Below are positions 46,009 through 55,237 of a DNA stretch of 64,000 bases, piece by piece. Positions within the stretch are counted from its first letter, which is position 1; every line of letters begins with the position of its first letter. The notes beneath the pieces were generated by a model. It made no database searches. It worked only from the letters and a program-made list of their open reading frames with translations, and was not told the origin of the DNA. The stretch is from Acidobacteriota bacterium. GTDB taxonomy: Bacteria; Acidobacteriota; Thermoanaerobaculia; UBA5066. The translations under genes and the position numbers were made by a program. The stretch covers positions 218,664 through 282,663 of the forward strand of contig JADJVE010000008.1 of assembly GCA_016716715.1 (NCBI GenBank). The letters are read 5' to 3'.

Positions 46009-47552
46009 GTGAAACGCGCGAAGACGGGAGAGGAGTACCTCGAGCGGATCCTCTCCGCGCGCGTCTACGACGTCGCGATGGAGACGCCGCTCGACGTCGC
46101 GCCGCTGCTCTCGCGCCGCACGGGACACACGGTCCTCCTCAAGCGCGAGGACCTCCAGCCGGTCCACTCGTTCAAGCTGCGCGGCGCGTACAACAAGATG
46201 GCGCGGCTCACGCCGGCGGCGCTCCGCCGCGGCGTGATCGCGGCCTCGGCCGGCAATCACGCCCAGGGCGTCGCGCTCGCCGCGCAGCGTCTCGGGTGCT
46301 CCGCGACGATCGTCATGCCCGTCACGACGCCGCGCATCAAGGTGGACGCGGTGAAGAGCCGCGGCGCGCGCGTCGTCCTGACGGGCGACTCGTACGACGA
46401 GGCATACGCGGAGGCGAGGCGGATCGCCCGCGCCGAGAGGCGCACGTTCGTCCACCCGTACGACGACCCGGACGTCATCGCGGGGCAGGGCACGGTCGGC
46501 ATGGAGATCCTCCGCCAGCATCCGGGCGGCGTCGACGCGATCTTCGTCGCCATCGGCGGCGGCGGGCTCGCGGCGGGCGTCGCGGCGTACGTGAAGCGGA
46601 TCAGCCCGAAGACGAAGATCATCGGCGTCGAGCCGGTGGACTCGGACGCGATGTGGCAGTCGCTGCGCGCCGGCCGCCGCGTGCGCCTCGACCGCGTCGG
46701 CCTCTTCGCGGACGGCGTCGCGGTGAAGCAGGTCGGCAAGGAGACCTTCCGCCTCTGCCGCGACCTTCTCGACGAGGTCGTGCGCGTGGACACCGACGCG
46801 ATCTGCGCGGCGATCAAGGACGTCTTCGAGGACACGCGCTCGATCCTCGAGCCGGCGGGCGCCCTCGCGGTCGCGGGGCTCAAGGCGTGGGCGGAGAAGC
46901 GGAAGACGACAAAGGCAAGACGCTCGTCGCCGTCGCGTGCGGCGCGAACATGAACTTCGACCGGCTGCGCTTCGTCGCCGAGCGCGCGCAGCTCGGCGAG
47001 AAGCGCGAGGCGATCCTCGCGGTCACGATCCCCGAGCGTCCGGGCTCCTTCCGCGAGTTCTGCGCGGTCGTCGGGCGGCGCAGCATCACGGAGTTCAACT
47101 ACCGGTACGCCGACGCGAGGGACGCGCACGTCTTCGTCGGCGTCGAGGTCGAGAACCCGCGCCAGACGGCGGCGCTCATCGCGGCGCTGCGGCGAAAGGG
47201 TCTCCCCGTCCTCGACCTCTCCGAGAACGAGATGGCGAAGCTCCACGTGAGGCACCTCGTGGGCGGCCGCGCGCCCGCGGCGCGCGACGAGCGTCTGCTG
47301 CGGTTCGAGTTCCCGGAGCGGCCCGGCGCGCTCCTGAACTTCCTCGACCACCTCAGGAGCGACTGGAACATCAGCCTCTTCCACTACCGCAACCACGGCG
47401 CGGACTACGGCCGCGTCCTCGCGGGCATCCAGGTGCCGAAGAAGGACGACGCGAAGTTCCGCCGCTTCCTCTCCGAGCTCGGCTACCGCCACACGGACGA
47501 GACGAAGAACCCGGCGTACCGGCTGTTCCTCCTCTGGGGGGGGGGGGGGTAG
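46009..47552 (+). CDS. ilvA: Threonine dehydratase, biosynthetic (frameshifted)
   Basis: The catalytic domain (GTG 46009) has the PLP site HSFKLRGAYNKMARLTP, ASAGNHAQGVALAAQRLG and the glycine loop AIGGGGLAAGVAAYVKRI. It makes 2-ketobutyrate from threonine, the entry to isoleucine. At about 46895-46905 the frame breaks. The neighbouring frame continues DKGKTLVAVACGANMNFDRL with two ACT-like regulatory modules (TIPERPGSFREFCAVVGRRS and FEFPERPGALLNFLDHLRSD) to the usual IlvA end NPAYRLFL at about 47530. Just there a G14 tract begins, so the printed last residues WGGGG and the stop are unreliable. With both parts intact, an assembly indel is likely. Isoleucine feedback is expected through the two modules. 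Confidence 0.85.
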
Positions 47553-47829
47553 GTCGGTGGCTGAGGCCGGCGGCGCGAGCAGCCCGGGCCGTCGGCGCCG
47601 CCGTGACATTGACGACCAGACTGCGTGAGGGGGTGCCGAGGGCCGGGCCGGCAGCAGGCGGCCAGAAAGCAGCGAGGAGGGGAGAGGAGGCGGGGGATCC
47701 GTAGATGCCGCCGGGGGGGCCGGGCTTCCCGCAACCTCCGGAGCGCGAAGGCGGCACCGGCAGCCACAGGCTCGTAACCCGACAGAACGCGTCCGGCCTG
47801 AACGCAGGGCCGCAGAGGGCGAGGAGTCG
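47553..47829. other. Gap without gene after G tract
   Basis: About 277 bases between the end of ilvA and the membrane-protein stop. No frame with gene-like composition is seen, and the sequence directly after a G14 tract (47536-47549) is unusually G-rich on one strand, with short runs such as GGGGAGAGGAGGCGGGGG. It may contain the lost ilvA terminator. I see no promoter or RNA gene. Confidence 0.5.
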
Positions 47830-48663
47830 TCAGGCGAGGGCGACCGCCCCGAGCCCTGGCTCCTCAGGCGGCTTCTGCACTGTCTCCTTGATCTCCGATC
47901 CCCACGTCGAGTGCGGGATCGCGAAGATGAGGAGCGTCGTGACGGCGGCGGCGAGGATCTCGATGCGGGCGGGGCGGCCGGGGCGCTGGACGAGGATCGC
48001 CCCCGCCCAGAAGAGGCCGGCGATGAGCGTCTTGTTGTCCGTGAGGTCCCAGCCGAACGGCACGCCCGTCCAGTACGCGTCGAACGCGGCCTTTTGGACG
48101 ATCGGTCCGAGGATGAAGCCGCCGACGGCGATGAGCCCGAACGTGATCCAGGCGAGGCGGCGGGTGGGCGCGCCCGCGAGCGCCGCGAGGCCCGCGGCCG
48201 TGGAGAAGAGCATCCCGAGGAACATGCAGAGAACGTGCGGGACGAGGATTGCCGTGGCGACGTCGCCCTTGAAGCGCGTGACAGCGGGGCGCGGCGGGAA
48301 GACCGCCGTCTCGCCGCCCTTCGCGAGGCGAACCTGGTACTCGAGCTTGCCCGCGGGCGGCTGATGGGGGAGCGCGGCGATGAGGTCGGCACCCGCGCGC
48401 GCCATCGGGAGGACCGTCCAGTCGTCGTTCGTCGGATAGCGGCGGAACGCCACCGCACCCGTGAGAGCGGCGTCCGGAGCCGCGACGCGGACGGGCTGGT
48501 CGCCCGGCCCGCCGTGCGTGCGCGTGAGCTTCAGGTCGATCGAAGTCCCGCCGACGGCGACGCGCCCGCTCACCGGGTACGTCGGTCCGGAGCGGCGCTG
48601 CCAGACGGCGGAGGCGAGCGTGATGACGAGCGCGAGGACGAAACGGACGGCAGGCTTCTTCAC
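47830..48663 (-). CDS. Multi-spanning membrane protein of unknown function
   Basis: A 277-residue protein (GTG 48663 assumed; a TTG at 48699 is possible). One N-terminal helix (VRFVLALVITLASAVW) is followed by about 110 residues outside the membrane with a beta-rich pattern (VSGRVAVGGTSIDLKLTRTH and GKLEYQVRLAKGGETAVF). Four more helices follow: ILVPHVLCMFLGMLFSTAAG, WITFGLIAVGGFILGPIVQK, LIAGLFWAGAILV, and EILAAAVTTLLIFAI. Two histidines (VPHVL, IPHST) are in or near helices. I do not recognise the family. It lies downstream of the CBS and nrf genes on the same strand, so it might belong to the same respiratory region, but a hairpin at 48708 separates it. Confidence 0.65.
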   Translation of the reverse strand: MKKPAVRFVLALVITLASAVWQRRSGPTYPVSGRVAVGGTSIDLKLTRTHGGPGDQPVRVAAPDAALTGAVAFRRYPTNDDWTVLPMARAGADLIAALPHQPPAGKLEYQVRLAKGGETAVFPPRPAVTRFKGDVATAILVPHVLCMFLGMLFSTAAGLAALAGAPTRRLAWITFGLIAVGGFILGPIVQKAAFDAYWTGVPFGWDLTDNKTLIAGLFWAGAILVQRPGRPARIEILAAAVTTLLIFAIPHSTWGSEIKETVQKPPEEPGLGAVALA

Positions 48664-48707
48664 GCCGTCCGATTTACCGGGACGCCGCCTCCGCGTCAAT
48701 GAAGCAG

Positions 48708-48730
48708 CCGGACGGGGACGCCCCGTCCGG
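48708..48730. terminator. Long perfect hairpin between CBS gene and membrane protein gene
   Basis: CCGGACGGGG and CCCCGTCCGG form a perfect 10-bp stem with the 3-base loop ACG, 46 bases beyond the CBS gene stop on the minus strand. No T tract follows on either strand, so it is a strong transcript structure that may stop or protect the nrf/CBS mRNA rather than a classic intrinsic terminator. Confidence 0.5.
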
Positions 48731-48775
48731 CGGGTGTTCGCTTTCTCAGCGTTCGGCCGCCCAGCGGCCGGAACC

Positions 48776-49237
48776 TCAATGCATCCGCTTGATCTTGGGC
48801 TCGGTGCGCGGCGCGCGGGCCTTCAGGACCCTGCGCTCGGGGTGCGTCGGGCGGTCGACGCCGTGGCCGAGCACCTCGAGGAGGTCGGACGTCGTGATGA
48901 TGCCGACGAGGTGCGGCGTGCGGCCGGGCTGGACGACCGGAAGGCAGCCGATGCTTCGGCCGCGCATGAGGTTCGCGGCCTGGCGGATGGACATTTCCGG
49001 GTCGGCGGTGACGACGTTCGTCGACATGACCTCCGCCACGCGGTGGTTGCGGCGGAACCCGTCCTCTTTCGCGGCTCCGAGGTCGTGGGACGACACGATG
49101 CCGACGAGAGCGGCCTCGTCGTCACGCACGACGAGATGGTGGACGTTCAGCGCCTTCATGCTGGCATAGGCGGTTTCCGCGGACTCGGCGGCGCTGATCG
49201 TCCTCACGTGCGGGGTCATCACGTCCTGTACGCGCAT
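48776..49237 (-). CDS. Two-CBS-domain protein near nrf genes
   Basis: A 153-residue protein of two CBS domains: RVQDVMTPHVRTISAAESAE through HHLVVRDDEAALVGIVSSHD, then VAEVMSTNVVTADPEMSIRQ through PHLVGIITTSDLLEVLGHG, and a basic C-terminal tail (RVLKARAPRTEPKIKRMH). ATG 49237 has GGAGGG just upstream. It follows nrfA by 101 bases on the same strand and has its own copy of the 16-bp dyad 73-88 bases upstream, the same arrangement as the other CBS gene at 27048. A sensor of adenylate state tied to anaerobic or nitrogen-oxide stress is a reasonable guess. Confidence 0.85.
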   Translation of the reverse strand: MRVQDVMTPHVRTISAAESAETAYASMKALNVHHLVVRDDEAALVGIVSSHDLGAAKEDGFRRNHRVAEVMSTNVVTADPEMSIRQAANLMRGRSIGCLPVVQPGRTPHLVGIITTSDLLEVLGHGVDRPTHPERRVLKARAPRTEPKIKRMH

Positions 49238-49309
49238 GGACCCTCCTTGGCGGCGCGCTCGGCGCGCCTGCTTCCGTTGGGAAGGTGGGTCCGCGCGGCC
49301 GTCCGCGCA

Positions 49310-49325
49310 TGGAGCAGATGAATCA
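49310..49325. promoter_or_regulatory. 16-bp dyad, copy 3 (upstream of second CBS gene)
   Basis: TGGAGCAGATGAATCA fits TGATGCA-N2-TGAATCA with two mismatches in the left arm and a perfect right arm. It lies between the nrfA stop (49339) and the CBS gene start (49237). No convincing -10 element is seen at the 23-base spacing, so this is the weakest copy. Confidence 0.4.
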
Positions 49326-49338
49326 GGGCGGGCGGCGG

Positions 49339-50994
49339 CTACCGGGATGCCGTCTTCACCGCCTTGCCGTGCAGGACCTCGCCGGCCTTGACCTGGGCCT
49401 GGCGGGACATGTCGATCGACTCCCCGAGGATGCGGGCCATCTCCTGCGGAGCGTGGAAGCCCATCGAGTTCTCGGCGGCCACCATGTCGAGGCGCCATTG
49501 AGCGGCGCGCTGCAGCTCCCCCAGCTCCTTGATGGCCGGATCCTTGTCCACGACGGCCCGCCACGCGGCCAGCAGGTTGGCTTTCGTCTCGGCGGCCAGC
49601 TTCTTGTCCTGGTCTTCCTTGCCGAGCTTCGCGAAGTCCGCGTTCTTTTCGAGCGTCTCCTTCGCCTTCGCGGCGGCCGCGGGGCGGTTCTGGTCGTCGT
49701 ACGGCTTCCGGACGGCGACGATCGCGTCGATCATGGCGACGGCCGCCTGGCCCGCGCGCGACATGAGGGCGAAGTGGCGGTCCTGAATGGCCTCGACGCG
49801 GCTCTTGAGCTCCTCGTCGCTGTATGGGTGGCAGGTGGCGCAGGAGCGGTTCGCCGAGAGGAGGGGGCTCCTCACCCAGTGCTCGGAGATCTTCTGGGCG
49901 CCGTCGCGGCGGTAGGACATGTGGCAGTCGGCGCACGCGACGCCGCTGCGGGCGTGGATGCCCTGGCTCCACATCTCGAACTCGGGGTGCTGTGCCTTGA
50001 GGACCTCCATGCCGGTCTCCGCGTGCGTCCAGTCCTTGAAGCGCGCGCCCTTGACCTCGATGGAGTTGTACTGCTTCTCCATGTCTTCGACCTTGAGGCC
50101 TTCGGCCCACGGGAAGAAGATCGTCGTGCCCTTGCCGCAGAAGTACTCGACGTGGCACTGGCCGCAGACGTACGAGCGCTTCTCCTGGCGGGTCGCGTCC
50201 ACGTTCGGGTCGTACGGCCGGGCGCGGTCGCCGCTGCGCCAGCGCTCGATGCTCGGGAGGTGCGGGACGGCGGCCTTCGACGCCGCCAGCTTCTGGATGC
50301 CCGCGACGAACGCCGGCCGCGTGACGCGCAGCTCCATCGACTTCGGGTCGTGGCAGTCGACGCAGGACACCGGGTGGACCTTGCCCGTGAGCTGCTCGAG
50401 CTGCTTGTGGGCGTCCCAGTAGCTCATGTCGCCGACCGCGGCGAGGCCCTTCTGGAGCTGCTCGGCCTCGCTCGCCTGCGGGGCCGCGTCCTTCCCGAGC
50501 TTCCGGTAGAGCGGCATGATCGAGGCGTGGCAGTGCATGCAGTTGCCCGACTGCTTCCCCTCGGCCTGCACGTTCCGCTTCGTGTTCTCCTGGTCGAAGA
50601 GCATGAAGGCGTGGCCGCGCCGGTCGCGGTAGTCCACCGCGAAGAGGTATCCCGCGAAGATGCGCGTCAGCCACGGGTCGCGCGCCGCCTTCTGGGGCGG
50701 CACGACGCCCTCGGCTCCGCCGTAGCCCCCGCCGTACTTCGTGTGGGACGGCTCGGACGTGCGCTTGTACCCGTCGTACTCGCGCGGCCAGTTCGTGCCC
50801 CACTTGGCCGGGTCGACGTCGTTCTCCGTCACCTCGGCGAGCCTGACGGTGGAGTTCTTCGCCTCCTGCTTCTTCTCGGCGATGTTGACGAGCAGGGCGG
50901 CGGCGCCCAGCGCTCCGAGGGCGAAGGCGCCCGCGACGAGGGCGATGAGGAGCCCGCTCTTTTTCTTCCCGGGCTCGGCGTTCTCTGCGGACAT
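49339..50994 (-). CDS. nrfA: Cytochrome c nitrite reductase, catalytic subunit
   Basis: A 551-residue pentaheme enzyme reducing nitrite to ammonium with six electrons. An N-terminal helix (GLLIALVAGAFALGALGAAA) anchors or exports it. Heme motifs in order: CMHCH, CVDCH, CGQCH, CADCH, CATCH. Family blocks are VSCVDCHDPKSMELRVTRPA, SYVCGQCHVEYFCGKGTTIF and QGIHARSGVACADCHMSYRR. The first, active-site heme has CxxCH instead of the classical CxxCK, placing it in the CxxCH-type NrfA group also known from Campylobacter. It lies 30 bases after nrfH in one operon. Confidence 0.93.
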   Translation of the reverse strand: MSAENAEPGKKKSGLLIALVAGAFALGALGAAALLVNIAEKKQEAKNSTVRLAEVTENDVDPAKWGTNWPREYDGYKRTSEPSHTKYGGGYGGAEGVVPPQKAARDPWLTRIFAGYLFAVDYRDRRGHAFMLFDQENTKRNVQAEGKQSGNCMHCHASIMPLYRKLGKDAAPQASEAEQLQKGLAAVGDMSYWDAHKQLEQLTGKVHPVSCVDCHDPKSMELRVTRPAFVAGIQKLAASKAAVPHLPSIERWRSGDRARPYDPNVDATRQEKRSYVCGQCHVEYFCGKGTTIFFPWAEGLKVEDMEKQYNSIEVKGARFKDWTHAETGMEVLKAQHPEFEMWSQGIHARSGVACADCHMSYRRDGAQKISEHWVRSPLLSANRSCATCHPYSDEELKSRVEAIQDRHFALMSRAGQAAVAMIDAIVAVRKPYDDQNRPAAAAKAKETLEKNADFAKLGKEDQDKKLAAETKANLLAAWRAVVDKDPAIKELGELQRAAQWRLDMVAAENSMGFHAPQEMARILGESIDMSRQAQVKAGEVLHGKAVKTASR

Positions 50995-51024
50995 GAGGTG
51001 CTCCTTCTCGGGTGGTGTCGCGTG

Positions 51025-51489
51025 TCAGCGCTGGTGGCCGACCGAGGCGTGGCAGCGGACGCAGGAGACGTCGCCGCCCTGGGTCATCGAGTCGACGAGG
51101 TCGGAGTGGCAGCGGCGGCAGTTGGCTTCGACGACCGCCGAGCTCTCGGGCCGGGCCCGGATGACGTCCGGGAATCCGCCCATCGTGAAGGCGAACGAGT
51201 GGTGCCAGCCGTTGGAGGCCTTCACGAGGTACTTCGAGATGGGGCCTGCCGGCGTATGGCAGTCGTTGCAGGTCGCCACATCGTGGTGCGGGGCGGCCTG
51301 CCAGCCAGCGTAGTGCGCGCTCATCACGTGGCAGTTCGCGCACGTGGCCGGGTCGTTTCCCATGTAGGACGAGCCCTTCGCGTACCAGAAGGCATATCCC
51401 CCGACTCCGATGGCGAGTCCGGCAGCAGCGGCGACGAGGGTCAGGGGGACCGGGAGGACGGCAAAGCCCCGGCTCGACTTCACGGGCAC
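51025..51489 (-). CDS. nrfH: Tetraheme quinol dehydrogenase of nitrite reductase
   Basis: A 154-residue NapC/NirT-family protein. One N-terminal helix (VPLTLVAAAAGLAIGVGGYA) precedes four heme motifs: CANCHVM, CNDCHTP, CRRCH, CVRCH. It takes electrons from menaquinol and passes them to NrfA. The start is GTG 51489 (or 51483). No ribosome site is visible, and a -10-like TACATT (51501 to 51496) would place the transcript start at the GTG itself, so the message may be leaderless. It is divergent from napD across 87 bases, with a shared palindrome. Confidence 0.92.
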   Translation of the reverse strand: MPVKSSRGFAVLPVPLTLVAAAAGLAIGVGGYAFWYAKGSSYMGNDPATCANCHVMSAHYAGWQAAPHHDVATCNDCHTPAGPISKYLVKASNGWHHSFAFTMGGFPDVIRARPESSAVVEANCRRCHSDLVDSMTQGGDVSCVRCHASVGHQR

Positions 51490-51524
51490 GCCGTCAATGT
51501 AGGGCCCCGGGTGAACTTCGGCAC

Positions 51525-51538
51525 ATGACGACCGTCAT
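51525..51538. promoter_or_regulatory. FNR/HcpR-type palindrome shared by nrf and nap promoters
   Basis: ATGACGACCGTCAT is a perfect dyad with core TGAC-N4-GTCA, the form bound by CRP/FNR-family regulators of the HcpR/Dnr kind. Rightward, TAAGAT at 51561-51566 would give a start near 51573, placing the dyad centre at -41.5. Leftward, TACATT at 51501-51496 gives a start near 51489 and a centre near -42.5. Both are the class II activator position. Confidence 0.65.
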
Positions 51539-51576
51539 ATCCGACCCCTCCTTCCGGGACTAAGATTCCTCGCGCG

Positions 51577-51834
51577 GTGAACGTGTCGAGCATCGTCGTG
51601 CGTGTCGCCCCTTCCGGCGTGGCAGGGTGCGTGCAGCGGCTCGCGGCGATGCCCGGCGTCGAGGTCCAGTTCACGGACACCGACGCGGGCCGCATCGTCC
51701 TGACGCAGGAATCGGAGACGACGGACGAACAGGAAGCCGGCCTGAGGCGCATCCAGGCGCTGCCGGGTCTCCTGTCGGCCGAGCTCGTCTGCCATTACTT
51801 CGGGGATCTCGAGGAAGACGCGGAGGGAACATGA
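51577..51834 (+). CDS. napD: NapD chaperone for periplasmic nitrate reductase
   Basis: An 85-residue protein with the NapD ferredoxin-like fold: VSSIVVRVAPSGVAGCVQRL, AAMPGVEVQFTDTDAGRIVL and a final strand LLSAELVCHYFGD. NapD binds the Tat signal of NapA and holds it back until the molybdenum cofactor is loaded. GTG 51577 is used; there is no SD-like sequence and the inferred transcript start is only about 4 bases upstream. The stop overlaps napA (ATGA), so chaperone and client are made together. Confidence 0.88.
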   Translation: MNVSSIVVRVAPSGVAGCVQRLAAMPGVEVQFTDTDAGRIVLTQESETTDEQEAGLRRIQALPGLLSAELVCHYFGDLEEDAEGT

Positions 51835-54587
51835 ACGAGACCCAGACTCGCCGGGAGCTTCTCAAGCGCAGCGCCGCGCTCGCCGCGGCCGCCGCCGCCG
51901 GAATTCCGGTCGCCGAAGACGCCCTCGCGGCCGCCGGAACTGCGGCCGCGGGCGACGGCGTGGCCTGGGACAAGAGCGTCTGCCGCTTCTGCGGAACCGG
52001 CTGCGGAATCCTCGTGGGGACGAAGGCGGAGCGCGTCGTGGCCGTGAAGGGCGACCCGGACGCGCCCGTGAACCGCGGCCTCCTCTGCGTGAAGGGCTAC
52101 GCGAACGCGAAGATCCTCTACGGCGAGGACCGCCTCGTGAAGCCGCTCCTCCGGATGAAGGACGGCAAGTTCGACAAGAACGGCGACTTCTTCCCGGTGA
52201 GCTGGGAGCGCGCGTTCCAGGAGATGGAGGCGCAGTTCAAGAGGGTCCACACGGAGCTCGGCCCGAGCGGCGTCGGCGTGATGGGCTCGGGTCAGTACAC
52301 GATCATGGAGGGCTACGCGGCCGTGAAGCTCGTGAAGGCCGGCTGGCGCAGCAACAACCTGGACCCGAACGCGCGGCACTGCATGGCGTCGGCGGTCACC
52401 GGTTTCATGCAGACGTTCGGCATCGACGAGCCCTCGGGCTGCTACGACGACATCGAGAAGACCGACGCCGTCGTGACCTGGGGCTCGAACATGGCCGAGA
52501 TGCACCCGATCCTCTGGTCGCGCATCATCGACACGCGCCTCGCGCGCCCCGAGTACCGGATCCTCAACCTCACGACGTACACGACGCCGACGTCGGCCGG
52601 CGCGGACACCGACATCCTCTTCAAGCCGAACACGGACCTCGCGATCTGGAACTACATCGCGCGCGAGATCGTCACCCGCGGCGCCGTCGACCGGGACTTC
52701 GTCGAGAAATACTGCGTCTTCGCGGCGGGGACGGTGGACATCGGGTTCGGGATGCGCCCGGGCGAGGACCACGCGACCGCCGCCGAGAAGGACACGCGAG
52801 ACCGCGAGCGCACCGTCGTCCTCACGAAGGAGGAAGCGATCGGCCGCGGCCTCGATCCCTCCGTCACGCACACGCGGCCCCAGAAGGACGCCGCGAAGGC
52901 GGGCCTGCACTGGCTCATCACGTTCGAGGACTTCAAGAAGGCCGTCGAGCCCTACACGCTCGACTTCGTCGCCGCGCTCACGAAGGGAAACTCGGAAGAG
53001 CCGCTGGAGGAGCACGCGCGAAAGCTCAAGCAGCTCGCCGACGTCTACGCCGACCCGAAGAGGAAGGTCGTGTCGTTCTGGACGATGGGCTTCAACCAGC
53101 ACACGCGCGGAACGTGGGTCAACGAACAGGCGTACATGGCCCATCTCCTCACGGGCAAGCAGGCCAAGCCGGGCAGCGGCGCCTTCTCGCTCACGGGCCA
53201 GCCGTCCGCGTGCGGCACGGCGCGCGAGGTCGGCACGTTCTCGCACCGCCTGCCCGCCGACATGACGGTCGACAACCCGGAACACAGGGCCGCCGCCGAG
53301 GCGCGCTGGAAGCTCCCGCAGAAGACGATCAACCCGAAGGTCGGCAGCCACATCACGGAAATGATGCGGGACCTCGAGGACGGGAAGCTCAAGTGGCTCT
53401 GGATCCAGGTCACGAACCCGTTCCAGTCCACCGCGAACAACAACCACTGGCTCGCGGCCGCCCGCCAGCCGGGCACGTTCATCGTCGTCTCCGACGCCTA
53501 CCCGGGCATCAGCGCGAAGGTGTCCGACCTGATCCTGCCGAGCGCGATGATCTTCGAGAAGTGGGGCGGCTACGGCAACTCCGAGCGCCGCACTCAGCTC
53601 TGGCGGCAGCAGGTCCCCGCGCCGGGCGACGCGAAGACCGACGTCTGGCAGATCCTCGAGTTCTCCAAGCGCTTCAAGCTCCGCGAGGTCTGGGGCGAGC
53701 AGCCCCTCCCGGGCCTCAAGGCCGAGGGCTTCACCGACGGAAAGCTCCCCTCGATTCTCGACGACGCCGTGAAGATGGGCTACACGCCCGACAGCACGCT
53801 CTACGACGTTCTCTTCGCGACGGCTGCCAGCAAGAAGTTCCTCTGGCCGGACCCGGTCGCGAAGGGCCACGCGAACGCGACGGCCGCCCAGCTCGGCGCG
53901 GCGTGGTTCCCCGAGAAGGCTCTCTTCGAGGAGTACGCGGGCTTCGGGCGCGGCCACGGGCACGACCTCGCGCCCTTCGACCGGTACCTCGCGGACGACG
54001 TGCGCGGCCTCCGGTGGCCCGTCGTCGACGGCAAGGAGACGCCGTGGCGCTTCAACGAGACGTACGACCCGTACGCGAAGAAGGGCAGCGGGTTCGATTT
54101 CTACGGCAAGGCGATGAAGGCGCTCCCGAAGGGCGACCTCGAGAAACCGGCTGGCCCCGAAAAGGTGTCCCTCGCGGGCAAGGCCAAGATCTTCTTCCGT
54201 CCGTACGCGGCGCCTGCCGAGGTGCCGGACTCCGTCTACGACCTGTGGCTCTGCACGGGGCGCGTCCTCGAGCACTGGCACTCGGGCACGATGACGCGGC
54301 GCGTCCCGGAGCTCCACGCCGCCATGCCTTCCGCGCTCCTCTACATCCACGAGAAGGACGCCGCCTCGCGCGGCCTGAAGCGCAACGACGTCGCGTGGAT
54401 CGAGTCCCGCCGCGGGAAGATCCAGGTGGCCGTCGAGACCGCGGGCCGCTACAAGATGCCGCGCGGCCTCGTCTACGTGCCGTGGTTCGACGAGTCGATC
54501 CTCATCAACAAGGTCACCCTCGACGCGACGTGCCCGATCTCGAAGGAGATCGACTTCAAGAAGTGCGCCGTCAAGGTCACGAAGGGT
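51831..54587 (+). CDS. napA: Periplasmic nitrate reductase, catalytic subunit (stop codon missing)
   Basis: About 918 conserved residues of a molybdopterin oxidoreductase. A Tat signal (TRRELLKRSAALAAAAAAG) is followed by the 4Fe-4S cysteines in VCRFCGTGCGILVG and GLLCVKGYANAK, and the Mo-ligand cysteine in NARHCMASAVTGFMQTFG. Cofactor blocks include VVTWGSNMAEMHPILWSRI, WTMGFNQHTRGTWVNEQAYM and TGRVLEHWHSGTMTRRVPEL. The family end CPISKEIDFKKCAVKVTK falls at 54584, but no stop follows. As printed the frame stays open to 55202 across napB, which I read as an indel or lost stop. It reduces nitrate to nitrite in the periplasm. Confidence 0.9.
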
Positions 54588-55068
54588 GGCGACCGCATTC
54601 CTCGCCGCCGTCCTCGCCGGCGCCCTTGCCCGCTTGCTCGCCCTCCTCGCTGCTCCCGCCTCGCACCACAAGAGGCCCCTCGCCGGCGTCGCCGACGTGT
54701 CGCTCGGCCTCCAGAAGTCGCCCGTCACGGGCGTTCCCGTTCCGAAGTCGTTCGAGTACGTCACGAAGGACCCAGGAGACGGCAAGGTCCTGCCGCGCCC
54801 GTTCGCTTCCGCGCCTCCGCTCATCCCGCACACGGTCGACGGCCTTCTCCCGATCACGCGCGCCGACAACGGCTGCCTGACGTGCCACGCGCTGGACAAG
54901 CCGGAGCCGGGCGGCCCGGTCCCGATTCCGGCGAGCCACTACGTCGACCTGAGGAACGCTCCAACGGTCAAGCGCGCCGAGATCGCGGGGAGCCGGTTCG
55001 TCTGCACGGCGTGTCACGTGCCCCAGGCGAACGTGAAGCCGCTCGTCGCGAACACGTTTACGCCCTGA
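54586..55068 (+). CDS. napB: NapB diheme cytochrome of nitrate reductase
   Basis: A 160-residue exported c-type cytochrome starting at GTG 54586, directly at the end of napA. The signal region is TAFLAAVLAGALARLLALLA. Family blocks: RPFASAPPLIPHTVDGLLPI, NGCLTCHALDK (heme 1) and FVCTACHVPQANVKPLVANT (heme 2), with the distal histidines in PLIPHTV and ASHYVDLR. It passes electrons to NapA. No napC or napGH is present. The electron donor may be NrfH or the membrane cytochrome two genes downstream. Confidence 0.9.
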   Translation: MATAFLAAVLAGALARLLALLAAPASHHKRPLAGVADVSLGLQKSPVTGVPVPKSFEYVTKDPGDGKVLPRPFASAPPLIPHTVDGLLPITRADNGCLTCHALDKPEPGGPVPIPASHYVDLRNAPTVKRAEIAGSRFVCTACHVPQANVKPLVANTFTP

Positions 55069-55075
55069 CGGGAAT

Positions 55076-55097
55076 GCCGGGCGCGAGAGGGCCCGGC
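55076..55097 (+). terminator. Hairpin after napB
   Basis: GCCGGGC and GCCCGGC pair around an 8-base loop, 8 bases past the napB stop, without a T tract. It may mark the end of the napDAB transcript, consistent with the separate promoter elements seen before the next gene. Confidence 0.4.
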
Positions 55098-55158
55098 CTC
55101 AGGTCCATGGCCGCCCCTCCTCGAGCGCGCTCGCGGCTCGGCGCGGCCGCTTCCTCAA

Positions 55159-55174
55159 TGATGCATTTGAATCA
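55159..55174. promoter_or_regulatory. 16-bp dyad, copy 4 (upstream of multiheme cytochrome gene)
   Basis: TGATGCATTTGAATCA is an exact match to TGATGCA-N2-TGAATCA. Twenty-three bases after it lies GATAGT (55198-55203), a plausible -10 element, placing the dyad centre near -43. The stretch GATGCATTTGA also resembles one half of an NsrR nitric-oxide repressor site, though the second half differs. Confidence 0.5.
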
Positions 55175-55237
55175 GGTGATCGAACTGCCTGTTCCAAGAT
55201 AGTCACTTCATAACCCCAGCCCGGAGGCCTCCTTGCA

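Noticed and set aside
48708..48730. Classic intrinsic terminator
   Set aside because: The stem is perfect, but no T tract follows on either strand. It is listed as a hairpin of uncertain role.
55159..55174. Reading the 16-bp dyad as a normal FNR box
   Set aside because: FNR boxes have TTGAT-N4-ATCAA. Here the half-sites TGAT and ATCA are eight bases apart in all four copies.
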